A stretch of 64,000 nucleotides of DNA from Zhouia amylolytica (GCF_900116365.1 NZ_FPAG01000006.1:279881-343880); one strand, 5' to 3'; counted from the stretch's first letter, positions 53,414-61,806 are shown. Notes: generated by a model from the letters alone, not told the origin. Numbers and translations are program-made.

Positions 53414-53696
53414 AAAAATAACCCAATGGACTTTTCTAAAAGGCTATTTAATAGTCTATCTGACTTGTTGTTTGATTTTTACAATTATCATGTGGGACAC
53501 ACTTTCTAACGCAGAAGGTTGGGGAGTTGTTTATATGGTTGGATTGTTTATAATCGGAATTTTTGGATTACTAATTGACTTTATTCTGACTTTAATAATC
53601 AAGAATAAAAAAATACTCAACGGAATTGGAATTTTTATAGCAATCGGATTTTCAATTATGTTGTTTATCGAATTGAAAAATAATGGATTTAATTAA
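53406..53696 (+). CDS. cassette 5: second small membrane protein
   Basis: A 96-residue protein with three membrane segments (about 12-30, 40-62, 74-92) and no recognised family. It overlaps the previous gene by 8 bases, so it is translationally coupled. Its stop lies 6 bases before the cassette boundary. Confidence 0.65.
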   Translation: MLKKITQWTFLKGYLIVYLTCCLIFTIIMWDTLSNAEGWGVVYMVGLFIIGIFGLLIDFILTLIIKNKKILNGIGIFIAIGFSIMLFIELKNNGFN

Positions 53697-53702
53697 AAAT
53701 AC

Positions 53703-53890
53703 TGTTGGCAACAATGTATAACCGCAATTTATTCAAGGCATATTATTTTATAGGAGTTCATCAGTCGCTGCGCTCGTGTCGGCGGATTCGACTACGTCCG
53801 AATCCACTCGGAATTACTAAGGTCAGTTCCAAACCGAAAAGTAAAACATATAAACACGTAACTGACGGTTATACGAAACCGTTAGCTGTA
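53703..53890 (+). repeat. attC-like site between cassettes 5 and 6
   Basis: ATGTATAACCG (left) pairs with CGGTTATACG (right). The loop contains an inner hairpin GGATTCG / CGAATCC, the same as after cassette 11. A spurious frame at 53705-53896 reads across this site. GTT at 53881 starts cassette 6. Confidence 0.75.
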
Positions 53891-53906
53891 ATTTAAAGCA
53901 ACCTTT

Positions 53907-54629
53907 ATGGTAGAAAAAAAAGAAATCGAAAAATTAATAATTCAGAACAAGAAAAGTAATCTGAAAAACCATTTGAATGATGCATTTTTTTACAATACAA
54001 TAAAATACAGCGGAGAAATAAAACCGAATGAACTTTTGATTTGGCGTTCATCTCATTTCATACGTGGCGCTTATCCAATCTTCCATCTGACTTTTAACCA
54101 AAATAACCAACTGATTGGAATAAAAAAGCAGAAAAACCCTTACCACAAACTGCTGAATAAAATAACAATCGGATTTTTAATTGTGTTGATTTCAGGTTTG
54201 TTCCTCTCAACTGACTTTAAAATGGCTGTAATTGGAACAATAGGAATTTCAGTTATTGGACTTTTATTGAGTTTAGTTTTAGGAAAAGCCAAGAAATATG
54301 AAACCAAACTTCTGACAGATGAACTAAAAGAGGCAATTGAAAATTTAGAGCAGGCCAATTATCCAGAACTAATTAAAAAACCGAAATCGGAATTAAAAAA
54401 AGAAAAGGTTAAGGAATGGACTTTTACGAAAGTATTGACAAGGCTTATCCTCTACCCATTCTGTTTATTTCTCCTTTATTTATGTGTTCAAATGATTTTA
54501 AATCCTGACCCAAATCACATAAGACAAAGACCATTAGGCATTATGGGTATCTTAATTGTTGGAGGATATTTATTGGCTGACATAACAATTATTGTAAAAA
54601 AAATAATAAAAAATAGAAACTATAGCTAA
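53907..54629 (+). CDS. cassette 6: membrane protein of unknown function
   Basis: A 240-residue protein with a charged N-terminal domain (1-85), two or more adjacent membrane segments (about 88-128), a helical linker ('KYETKLLTDELKEAIENLEQ') and two further segments near 175-225. I recognise no family. Start is 26 bases after GTT. Its TAG stop is within the boundary TATAGCTAAC (54621), which matches the start GTTAGCTGTA with one G-T. Confidence 0.6.
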   Translation: MVEKKEIEKLIIQNKKSNLKNHLNDAFFYNTIKYSGEIKPNELLIWRSSHFIRGAYPIFHLTFNQNNQLIGIKKQKNPYHKLLNKITIGFLIVLISGLFLSTDFKMAVIGTIGISVIGLLLSLVLGKAKKYETKLLTDELKEAIENLEQANYPELIKKPKSELKKEKVKEWTFTKVLTRLILYPFCLFLLYLCVQMILNPDPNHIRQRPLGIMGILIVGGYLLADITIIVKKIIKNRNYS

Positions 54630-54809
54630 CACAATGTATAATTCATTGCTTCTGATTTTCCTCACGGAAAATCCTCGCAAATTTGCTATCTTAGTTTCTT
54701 AACCCGAAAATCCTGCGGATTTTATTCATGATATATTGATTGTTTAATTAGGTATTCATGAATCCTTTGGATTTCACGTACCGAAACCATACACAAACCG
54801 TTGTGTGTA
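54621..54809 (+). repeat. attC-like site between cassettes 6 and 7
   Basis: ACACAATGTATAATTC on the left and CATACACAAACC before GTT (54800) form the outer stem, with a bulged base. The loop has repeats of the form 'GAAAATCCT(C/G)' and a second inverted repeat near 54700-54760. Confidence 0.65.
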
Positions 54810-54842
54810 ATTTGAAGAAACACGAAAATCGAAAAATAAGAG

Positions 54843-55319
54843 TTGAATTTAACCGAGAATTATATAAAAATAAAAGAGTTTATTTCTGAATATTATTGGA
54901 TTGCTGGAATACCATTTTTGATTTGGGGATTGATTCTTGTAATTGAGCAAAAGCAGGACGTAAAACAGAACGGAACTGAAACATTTGGAATGGTTTATGG
55001 CTCTAAATCGATTTATAAACAATACAGCAAACGGAGTTATAAATACAAATTCTATTATAACGGAAAAAAATATACAGGAACTTCGACTGCTTATAATTCG
55101 GAAAATGTAGAAAATGGGAATTTTTACAAAGTGGAATTCTCTGATAAAAATCCTGAACATAGCCGAATGAATTTTGACTTGGAATACGTTAGAGAAATAA
55201 AGATTAATGAAAACGGAAAAGTCGATACAACTTATGTTCCGAAAGAACAAAAATTGCGGAATGAAATGAAAGAACGATTAGAAAAATTTAAAATTGAACT
55301 GGACACTATAAAAAACTAA
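54843..55319 (+). CDS. cassette 7: DUF3592-like membrane protein
   Basis: A 158-residue protein with one membrane segment (about 18-36) and a beta domain 'GMVYGSKSIYKQYSKRSYKYKFYYNGKKYTGTS' then 'VEFSDKNPEHSRM', a pattern I associate with DUF3592-like proteins. The start codon is TTG at 54843, as no earlier ATG fits in frame. The stop TAA overlaps the cassette boundary TAAACACAAC (55317), which pairs 9 of 10 with GTTGTGTGTA. Confidence 0.6.
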   Translation: MNLTENYIKIKEFISEYYWIAGIPFLIWGLILVIEQKQDVKQNGTETFGMVYGSKSIYKQYSKRSYKYKFYYNGKKYTGTSTAYNSENVENGNFYKVEFSDKNPEHSRMNFDLEYVREIKINENGKVDTTYVPKEQKLRNEMKERLEKFKIELDTIKN

Positions 55320-55418
55320 ACACAACATGGGCTAAAATGCATTGCGGCTGAACAAAGGTTCAGCCAGTTTTGCTATCTCAGTGCGGCACAACGCATATTA
55401 GTCAAACCGTTGTAGCAC
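55317..55418 (+). repeat. attC-like site between cassettes 7 and 8
   Basis: GGGCTAAAATGCATTGCGG pairs with the right arm CAACGCATATTAGTCAAACC. The loop 'CTGAACAAAGGTTCAGCCAG' is itself a hairpin. GTT at 55409 starts cassette 8. Confidence 0.65.
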
Positions 55419-55426
55419 ATTAAAAA

Positions 55427-55765
55427 ATGACTTCAGAAGCCATACATACAGAAATAATTGACAGAAAAACTGTGGATGACATAGAAATTATTCAGGAGAA
55501 CCCTGATAACTATCCTAAAGGGAAATCAAACATTTATGCAAAAAACAGTGAAGGAAAAATTGTTTGGTATGCAGAATTACCATTAACAGGAGATATTTAT
55601 CCTAATCCGATTCAATGGAACAAGTCTTTAAACGCAAAAGCTAAAAATTGGGATGAATTTTACGTTGACAATCAAGATACATTTACAGTTTCTTCTTGGC
55701 ATAGCTACACAGTTTCAATTTCATATGAGACAGGTAAAATCATACAATCGGAATTTACAAAGTGA
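55427..55765 (+). CDS. cassette 8: soluble protein of unknown function
   Basis: A 112-residue protein, no signal peptide or membrane segment, with beta-strand-like 'DDIEIIQENPDNYPKGKSNIYAKNSEG' and 'DTFTVSSWHSYTVSISYETG'. Start ATG is 16 bases past GTT. The family is not recognised. The rest of the cassette (55766-56238) holds a decayed gene. Confidence 0.6.
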   Translation: MTSEAIHTEIIDRKTVDDIEIIQENPDNYPKGKSNIYAKNSEGKIVWYAELPLTGDIYPNPIQWNKSLNAKAKNWDEFYVDNQDTFTVSSWHSYTVSISYETGKIIQSEFTK

Positions 55766-55837
55766 AATTAATCGGAACCTATTCGACTCGTAAAGTTTTT
55801 GGTTCGACTATGACCAATTTCAACTTGACCAATTGCT

Positions 55838-56225
55838 AAAATAAGATTGGTTATGCTTTGCAACTTCAGATATTGACCTAAATGACCAATAACTAGAAAA
55901 GTTCGTCAGATACTCAATTGATAATGGAATTTTGGAATTTAAATGACATGGTGAATATAGGGAAAAGCTTCATGACGTATTTGATGAAACTATGACCCAA
56001 ATGAAAGTTGTTGAAAATCATGACCCGATTTCAGTTATGACCACTTGGCATAATGACGAAACTCTTGCAGACGCATTTTGGGAATGTTTGTTCACTACAT
56101 GTTTACCATAAACTGCTGACTTGGAGAATATTTCAATAATCTGAACTGACCTAAAAGGAAATAACAAAACAACTGCATTGCAAGGGATAATCGAACGATT
56201 TGAAAAAGGATGGATACCTGAATGA
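55838..56225 (+). pseudogene. cassette 8: decayed gene of unknown function
   Basis: One frame reads 'CFATSDIDLNDQ', stop, 'LEKFVRYSIDNGILEFK', stop, 'HGEYREKLHDVFDETMTQMK', then 'VVENHDPISVMTTWHNDETLADAFWECLF', stop, and further protein-like sequence to 'IIERFEKGWIPE'. At least four in-frame stops break what was one gene. The composition stays protein-like between stops. No start is evident; the boundary GTGTTACAAC follows at 56239. Confidence 0.7.
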
Positions 56226-56248
56226 AAAGAATAAATACGTGTTACAAC

Positions 56249-56424
56249 AACATACTAAGATGGTCTCTTTTTTGGAGCCTGGATTGCGTTATCATAGTTT
56301 GTAGCATAGGACTATAAGCTACTGCCTATCCTCCCATGTAGCAAGAAACAGTTTTATCAAAAAAATCTATTAGATTTGTAGGTAAACATATTAAAAATAA
56401 ACACCATATGGTGTTTATGCAATT
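56249..56424 (+). repeat. array module 4: leading segment, integrase tail, attI-like end
   Basis: AACATACTAAGATGGTCTC... then '[12 protein letters not shown]' remnant and a perfect AAACACCATATGGTGTTT palindrome (56399-56416), ending GCAATT before GTT at 56425. The segment AACAACATACTAAG at its start resembles the left half of a cassette site. Confidence 0.7.
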
Positions 56425-56447
56425 GTTATGTGTAATACCGAAAAAAA

Positions 56448-56786
56448 TTGAGTCAAAATTTTAGCATAAAGCATCAAGAACATTTTAAACTCTATGTCTT
56501 GCTCAAAGACAAAATCATCTTTGAAAATGAACTCGATAAAAATGGAGTTAAATTCTATCAGGACTCAAAAGAACAGCCATATATTGATAAAGGAGTCAGA
56601 TACTTTTTGGCAGATAAAGACAGGAAAATTATAGATTCAATAATAATTGAAAATAAAATAGTTGCCTCAACTGAAACCATTCCTGGATATAACTATAATG
56701 ATCAAAGCAAAGTCCTAAAAATGTTCCTATTGGTTTTAACTGGAATAATATTTATAATAATTCTTTTAAGCTTAATAATGAATTAA
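56448..56786 (+). CDS. cassette 9: protein with a C-terminal membrane anchor
   Basis: A 112-residue protein that starts with TTG at 56448 (no ATG nearby in frame). It is charged for 85 residues and ends in one membrane segment (about 90-111, 'MFLLVLTGIIFIIILLSLI'), so it would be tail-anchored with the body in the cytoplasm. The cassette end (TACTATAAAC, 56797) matches GTTATGTGTA poorly, at 6 of 10. Confidence 0.55.
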   Translation: MSQNFSIKHQEHFKLYVLLKDKIIFENELDKNGVKFYQDSKEQPYIDKGVRYFLADKDRKIIDSIIIENKIVASTETIPGYNYNDQSKVLKMFLLVLTGIIFIIILLSLIMN

Positions 56787-56796
56787 AAATAAAAGG

Positions 56797-56989
56797 TACT
56801 ATAAACAACAAAGGGCTATAAAGCATTGCTGCATCCTACACGATTTAGACTATTTTCTTATATTGAGCAACAAGAACAAAAATGAAGCGTCACATTTCCA
56901 ACGTGGCTCTGAGCCTCGCCAGAGGTAAAGGACAACGCCAGGCTCAGATCCACACTCCACAACGCTTCATAGCCTGACCGTTACCTGCA
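56797..56989 (+). repeat. attC-like site between cassettes 9 and 10
   Basis: AGGGCTATAAAGCATTGC pairs with the right arm CAACGCTTCATAGCCTGACC over 15 positions. The loop has a GC-rich inverted repeat around 'CTGAGCCTCGCCAG...'. GTT at 56980 starts cassette 10. Confidence 0.7.
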
Positions 56990-57052
56990 AGTGTAAAGAA
57001 CGGCACAGCAACAAATAAACAGAATGAGAAAATTAATAATCTAACCCAAAAA

Positions 57053-58369
57053 ATGAATTTTAAAGCATTGAGCCTATTAGCAACCTGTATTACAATTTTA
57101 ATTAGTTGCTCGTCAGAAAAAACAATTAAACTTCCACTAACTCATCAGGATGGATATGGTTATTTTAACTCTGCCCTTGCAGGAATTTCTCCGTACTCCG
57201 AAGATGAGAATAATTCATGGAAAAAAACATATTTGTCAGCAAAAGGAGCTCCAGAAAATTGGACTGAAATTAAATTTGGAGACATTGAGACAAATATTTA
57301 TCAATCAGTTTATCAAAACTATTTAGTTGGTAATATAACCCAAGAGAGATATGAAGAGTTACAAAAATCATGGGATTGGAAACCTGACACTCTTGAACTA
57401 TCAAAAGAACCTTTGAAAACTAAGATAGCATTTGCTTTTGGTAAAGACTCAGCAGGAATAACAAACATGATAGTTGATGCAAATAACAATCTTGATTTTA
57501 GTGACGATAAAAGTTTTATTCCATTTAATTTCCCTTCTAAAGAACAAATAAATAAAGATTCTATTGTATCAAGTAATTCAATAAACGTATCATTTGAGAG
57601 GCTGATTGACAACAAAATAAAGTTAGTTACAACTCCTCTTTTTATAGTGCATATGAGTCAATATAATATGTTTATGTGCAATTTTCCACAACATTCAGTT
57701 GCTGATTTCGAAGGAAAAAGAATTGCCGTTTGTTCTGATGGTTTTACTAATTTATCATTTGAGAATCCAAATATTATCTTGTTGACAGATAGCCTAAAAG
57801 AGGGTGATAAAATCGGTGATGAACAGTTAATTGCAAAGAATGAATTCATTGAAATTAATGGAAAGATATATAAGAATAGTGGGGTAAATTTAAATAGCAA
57901 TACTTTGGAATTAGAAGAAATGACATTGCCAAAGAGTGAATTGTATTCAACTCAGATTGGTTTTAAATCTTTTTCTTTTAAGGGTAACGATTTTATGACA
58001 GAATCTCAAATATCAACTGAACAATTGAAAGGTAAATATGTATTGCTTGATTTTTGGGCGACTTGGTGTGGACCTTGTAGACAAGAAATCCCAAACTTGA
58101 AAGAACTTTATGAAAAAACTGAAAGACACAAATTTGAAATTGTGGGAATAGTTGGAGATAGCCCATCAAAAGCTCTTAAAGAGATGATAGAGAAAGACTC
58201 AATTAACTGGACTCAAATACTTTCGACCGATTCCAACAAAATCAAGGAAACATTTGGAATTCATGGATACCCAACCACTTTTCTTGTAAATCCTGATGGA
58301 ATAATCATAGCAAAAAACTTACGTGGAAAAGAATTAGAAAACAAAGTTCTTGGATTGATTAATGAATAA
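57053..58369 (+). CDS. cassette 10: TlpA/ResA-like thioredoxin lipoprotein
   Basis: A 438-residue protein with a lipoprotein signal (lipobox LISC at 16-19), an N-terminal unrecognised domain of about 290 residues, and a thioredoxin-like C-terminal domain with the active site W-C-G-P-C at 338-342 ('WATWCGPC'). Such TlpA-like lipoproteins hold Cys residues reduced in the periplasm. 'YPTTFLVNPDG' gives the cis-Pro loop. It is the largest single gene in the array. Bounded by GTTACCTGCA and GCAGGTTAC (58376). Confidence 0.85.
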   Translation: MNFKALSLLATCITILISCSSEKTIKLPLTHQDGYGYFNSALAGISPYSEDENNSWKKTYLSAKGAPENWTEIKFGDIETNIYQSVYQNYLVGNITQERYEELQKSWDWKPDTLELSKEPLKTKIAFAFGKDSAGITNMIVDANNNLDFSDDKSFIPFNFPSKEQINKDSIVSSNSINVSFERLIDNKIKLVTTPLFIVHMSQYNMFMCNFPQHSVADFEGKRIAVCSDGFTNLSFENPNIILLTDSLKEGDKIGDEQLIAKNEFIEINGKIYKNSGVNLNSNTLELEEMTLPKSELYSTQIGFKSFSFKGNDFMTESQISTEQLKGKYVLLDFWATWCGPCRQEIPNLKELYEKTERHKFEIVGIVGDSPSKALKEMIEKDSINWTQILSTDSNKIKETFGIHGYPTTFLVNPDGIIIAKNLRGKELENKVLGLINE

Positions 58370-58375
58370 ACTCCA

Positions 58376-58510
58376 GCAGGTTACAATAGCTATAAAGAAT
58401 TGGGGCGAAAGTGATAAAATAAAGTATAAACATAAAACAAAGGTCAGTGTTAATCTGAAAAGTTAGTGAATAGAAAGCCTCTACTATTCATACACCAACC
58501 GTTAGCAGCA
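58376..58510 (+). repeat. attC-like site between cassettes 10 and 11
   Basis: Outer arms AGCTATAAAGAATT and CTACTATTCATACACC pair loosely. The loop shares 'AAGTATAAACATAAAACAAAGGTC' with the sites after cassettes 4 and 14. GTT at 58501 starts cassette 11. Confidence 0.6.
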
Positions 58511-58527
58511 ATTTGAACCAATACCAA

Positions 58528-59118
58528 ATGAGAACATTTTTAATCTACATTTCACTAATCTTTATTACTTCTTGTGTTAGCGAAGAAGAAAAAAGGGCAA
58601 CAGAATATTTGGAAAATTATGTGAAAGCAAAAAATGAATTTAATTATGATTTGACCGACCATTTCCCAAATATCCTAAAATCTAACCGACAATTGAGTGT
58701 AGGCTATCCAGCTGGCGCATATGGTAACGGAATGGCAAATATTATATATTCTCAAGAATTGGACTCAACCGAATTCAGAAATACAATTAAAAAACTGAGT
58801 TTAAATAAAATTTCTGCTTACAAACCGACAGATAGCCTATTTATAATAATTGGAGACACTCTGGATTATGGGAAAAAGGATTATGGAATACCAATACCAA
58901 GCTTTGAAAATTACGAGCGAGATTTTGGCTTGAACAGTAAGTATTTGACTGAAAACCACAAAATATATGTTTTGGAATATAAACCTGGGAAATTTATGGA
59001 AGAAAAGTATTTGACTTCAAACCCAAATTTGCCTGAAAAATGGAAAAACGGATTTTCAAGAGGAATAGCGACTGATGAAAAGGGAAATGAACTTATATAT
59101 TGGCTTTGTGTTTGGTAA
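58528..59118 (+). CDS. cassette 11: lipoprotein of unknown function
   Basis: Starting at ATG 58528 (MRTFLIYISLIFITSC) the 196-residue protein has a lipobox FITSC with Cys at residue 16. The frame also opens at a TTG at 58513. The mature part is charged, with 'RATEYLENYVKAKNEFNYDLTDHFPN' and a C-terminal 'GIATDEKGNELIYWLCVW'. I recognise no family. Bounded by GTTAGCAGCA (58501) and GCTGCTAAC (59131), a nine-base perfect match. Confidence 0.65.
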   Translation: MRTFLIYISLIFITSCVSEEEKRATEYLENYVKAKNEFNYDLTDHFPNILKSNRQLSVGYPAGAYGNGMANIIYSQELDSTEFRNTIKKLSLNKISAYKPTDSLFIIIGDTLDYGKKDYGIPIPSFENYERDFGLNSKYLTENHKIYVLEYKPGKFMEEKYLTSNPNLPEKWKNGFSRGIATDEKGNELIYWLCVW

Positions 59119-59130
59119 AAAGAAAAAAGA

Positions 59131-59318
59131 GCTGCTAACAATGTATAACCGCAATTTGCTTACGCCAGTTCTATATGATCGTGACGGCGGATTCGACTAC
59201 GTCCGAATCCACTCGGAATTAGCTCCGCTGAACCTAAAGGTTTGCTAACGTCAGTGCTAAATCGCAAATTAACGCATATTAACCCGTAACTGACGGTTAT
59301 ACGAGACCGTTGTGCCGA
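59131..59318 (+). repeat. attC-like site between cassettes 11 and 12
   Basis: Arms ATGTATAACCG (59140-59150) and CGGTTATACG pair exactly. The loop repeats the 'GGATTCGACTACGTCCGAATCC' inner hairpin seen after cassette 5. GTT at 59309 starts cassette 12. Confidence 0.75.
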
Positions 59319-59320
59319 AT

Positions 59321-59782
59321 TTGAGAAAAGTGATAAAAAAAGTCTTAATCATACTATTCGTATCTCTAATTAGTTGAAAAAATGAAACTAAAAATCAAAA
59401 TGTAATGAGTTGGGACATTGTACTTTTTAATTCAAAACAGAAAATAGAATCAGTTGCGGAATTGGACGAAAACCTACTCGAACCAACCGACTTTAGCAGG
59501 ATTTTGGAAAGCTCATTTGACCGAATTAAAAAAGATGATAATCACAGAGAAATAATTGGAACTGATTTTACGATTGACTTTTTTGCCAACGACGAGCATT
59601 CGAGCAACATTATGCTCTCATTGTACGGAGAAAACGGACTTTATGAATTAATTGAGTTGGCTAAAAATCACGATTGGCAGATTTATGATTCTGGACTTGA
59701 CGAAATGATTGACTTGGAAAATCCTGAAAATAACGGGTATGATAACCACAGAAAGTATGTGGAGCAAATAATGAAAAAATAA
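59321..59782 (+). pseudogene. cassette 12: lipoprotein gene with stop in the lipobox
   Basis: From TTG 59321 the frame reads MRKVIKKVLIILFVSLIS, then TGA at 59375-59377, then KNETKNQNV and on through the remaining 125 residues (MSWDIVLFNSK at 59405) to 59782. The TGA is exactly where a lipobox Cys (TGC/TGT) should be, so one base change would restore a signal LISC. The downstream part may still be made from ATG 59405 as a cytoplasmic protein. Family not recognised. Boundaries GTTGTGCC and GGGACAAC. Confidence 0.7.
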
Positions 59783-59788
59783 AAGGGG

Positions 59789-59933
59789 GGGACAACATTG
59801 TAAAACGCAATTTGCTTACGCCAGTTCTCTGTGCTCGTGTCGGCGGATTCGACTTCTATTCGATTGTGATCGGGATAAACCAAGCGGGTGGTGTATACGG
59901 CGGGTCAATAATAATATTAACCAATGTAATATA
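59789..59933 (+). repeat. attC-like site after cassette 12, right half missing
   Basis: GACAACATTGTAAAACGC and 'GCCAGTTCTCTGTGCTCGTGTCGGCGGATTCGAC' are as in the site after cassette 11, but the sequence then leaves the consensus and never reaches a right arm. It runs into module 5 instead. Confidence 0.6.
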
Positions 59934-60111
59934 ACAACATACTAAGATGGTCTCTTTTCTGGAACCTGGATTGCGTTATCATAGTTTGTATTATATGACT
60001 TTGAGCTACTGCCTATCCGCACATGTAGCAAGAAACAGATTTTCAAATAAATCTATTAGATTTGTAGGTGAACATATTAAAAATAAACACCAAATGGTGT
60101 TTTATGCATTT
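59934..60111 (+). repeat. array module 5: leading segment, integrase tail, attI-like end
   Basis: AACATACTAAGATGGTCTC..., then 'HVARNRFSNKSIRFVGEHIK' remnant, then AAACACCAAATGGTGTTT (palindrome with one mismatch) and GCATTT before GTT at 60112. A frame at 59947-60168 crosses it and is not a gene. Confidence 0.65.
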
Positions 60112-60164
60112 GTTGTGTGTAATTTAAAGAAACCCAAAGAACTAGCAATTCAAACAAAGACAAA

Positions 60165-60866
60165 GTGAGCATATTCTCTTATCATTTAATCGAACTTCCA
60201 TTTTTTGAAGCTGTAAAGAGAATATTATCAAGTCCAATTTCCAAAGACATTAAAGGACTTATCCATTCCGAATACATGACTGCCATGACCTTAGGGGCTC
60301 CAATCTTTTCGACTTCTCGAGTTTTGATTGGACAAGTTGCTGTCTTTATGCAATGGAAAAATGAAAATGCACTTGAAAACTATTTGGAACAGGACAGTTT
60401 TGGAAGAATTTTAGCAAAAGGTTGGCATTTACGTTTGTCCTTTATCAGAGAATGGGGAAAGTTCAGCGGATTTAAATTACCAAATGATAAAGACCAATTA
60501 GAAAGTCCAAACTCTCCTGTTGTTGCTGTTACAATAGCAAGAATGAAACCTTTAGCTGTTCCTAGATTTATCCATTGGGGAAGACCCGTTGAGAAGCTTG
60601 TTAGAGACCACCCAGGAACAACTCTCTCGTTAGCCTCAGTTAAGTTCCCTAACACAGTCTCGACCTTTTCAATTTGGAAATCTGAAAAAGAAATGACCGA
60701 TATGGTGCATGGTCATAGTAAAGTGGAAAAACCGAAAAGGCATTCTAACGTAATGCAAGAAAGGGAAAGAAAAGACTTTCATTTTGAGTTTACCACACTT
60801 CGATTTAAGCCTTTAGCGGAGTATGGAGAATGGAAAGGTCAATCGAATTTTATTCTAAATAATTAA
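60165..60866 (+). CDS. cassette 13: spheroidene monooxygenase (CrtA)-like protein
   Basis: A 233-residue protein starting at GTG 60165. The C-terminal part 'STFSIWKSEKEMTDMVHGHSK', 'KDFHFEFTTLRFKPLAEYGEWKG' resembles the CrtA/spheroidene monooxygenase family ('FSLW...A..AFAY....H') of dimeric alpha-beta barrel proteins, as does 'VAVFMQWKNENALENYL' in the N-terminal half. A carotenoid role is not shown here, since no crt genes are nearby. The call rests on remembered pattern similarity. Confidence 0.6.
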   Translation: MSIFSYHLIELPFFEAVKRILSSPISKDIKGLIHSEYMTAMTLGAPIFSTSRVLIGQVAVFMQWKNENALENYLEQDSFGRILAKGWHLRLSFIREWGKFSGFKLPNDKDQLESPNSPVVAVTIARMKPLAVPRFIHWGRPVEKLVRDHPGTTLSLASVKFPNTVSTFSIWKSEKEMTDMVHGHSKVEKPKRHSNVMQERERKDFHFEFTTLRFKPLAEYGEWKGQSNFILNN

Positions 60867-60881
60867 ACCTTGTTTGTGGAG

Positions 60882-61793
60882 ATGGGAATAGCTAGGAAAA
60901 ATCAAAACATTCAGGATTGGATTACTCAACAATGGGTTATACTGTTTGGACAAAGAATTGACAATAAAAAACACCAATGGCTTTTAGGCCCATTTGGTGG
61001 GACAAAAGGAATCGGGATAAAATTCGTTGAGCAGTTAGCTAAAAATGAGAGTTTAGTAATTGATAGCCAAAGAAAAAACAAAGGACTACTTGATTCAATT
61101 CTGAATCTAGGACTGCCAGAAACTGAGCTAAAAAGACTATCTCCGAACGTAATTGACTTCTATGAGAGCACGTCAAGTTATGACTTGCTTTTAAAGGCAA
61201 AATGGAACCCATTTTTCAAAATTTTCGGAATTGTAGTAAAAAGTGTTTTCAGTAAGAGAATTGAACAACTTAATGTCCCTATTGAAAACCTCGAAGATGC
61301 ATCAGGACTAACGAATGAAATAATTAAACTAGTTGATAAAAAGACCAATGAAGCTAAAAGAACAATTTGGCTTCGGACTTTCAAATCTACAGGTCAAGTT
61401 GTTTACTCAGGAGTTTATGAGACCTGCTCTTTACCAAACAATCAGATTTGTATCAAGGCTATTTTTCCTTTGCCAAATGGAAACGCAACAGTGATATTGA
61501 CTCCGAGTGTTGGTAAAAATGGAGAACTCATTTTAGATTCTTCGGGACAAAGAATTGGAGATAGTGGATTCTACTTCTTGCTTAGGGATTCCAAAGGACA
61601 ATTATGGAGTAAATTTATCAAGTCCTTCATAGACAAATTAGTCGTAAAAAGCATAAATGATAGAATTAGTGCGACACAGACCTTGACTTTGTGGAATTTG
61701 AAAGTTCTCGAATTTGAATATGAAATAAAAAAACTACACACAACAAAACCTATAAGCAATAGCGCCCTTCGGGACGCTACTACTCATAGCTAA
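60882..61793 (+). CDS. cassette 13: protein of unknown function, end read through the cassette boundary
   Basis: About 303 residues from ATG 60882 (MGIARKNQNIQDWI); an in-frame TTG at 60870 is possible. Not recognised. It is 3 bases after the CrtA-like stop, so translationally coupled. 'QDWITQQWVILFGQRIDNKKHQWLLGPFGGTKGIG' near the start and 'QVVYSGVYETCSLPNNQICIKAIFPLP' are characteristic. The last 19 codons cross the boundary TACACACAAC (61735) and end in the recombination site, so the C terminus (TTKPISNSALRDATTHS) is encoded by site sequence. Confidence 0.6.
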   Translation: MGIARKNQNIQDWITQQWVILFGQRIDNKKHQWLLGPFGGTKGIGIKFVEQLAKNESLVIDSQRKNKGLLDSILNLGLPETELKRLSPNVIDFYESTSSYDLLLKAKWNPFFKIFGIVVKSVFSKRIEQLNVPIENLEDASGLTNEIIKLVDKKTNEAKRTIWLRTFKSTGQVVYSGVYETCSLPNNQICIKAIFPLPNGNATVILTPSVGKNGELILDSSGQRIGDSGFYFLLRDSKGQLWSKFIKSFIDKLVVKSINDRISATQTLTLWNLKVLEFEYEIKKLHTTKPISNSALRDATTHS

Positions 61794-61806
61794 ACCGTTA
61801 GCTGCA
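61735..61806 (+). repeat. compact attC-like site between cassettes 13 and 14
   Basis: The shortest site: CCTATAAGCAATAGCG pairs with CGCTACTACTCATAGC, and the loop is a tight CCCTTCGGGA. GTT at 61797 starts cassette 14. Confidence 0.75.

Noticed and set aside
53705..53896. Open frame of 63 codons in the attC-like site after cassette 5
   Set aside because: It lies wholly inside the hairpin site, is basic and low in complexity, and its counterpart after cassette 11 is interrupted.
59947..60168. Open frame of 73 codons across array module 5
   Set aside because: It is the degenerate integrase-tail repeat read through, with the same residues (HVAR..FSNKSIRFVG) as in the other copies and no independent start context.
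60165..60866. Inferring carotenoid hydroxylation from the CrtA-like resemblance
   Set aside because: There are no carotenoid genes nearby and the similarity is to the fold pattern only.
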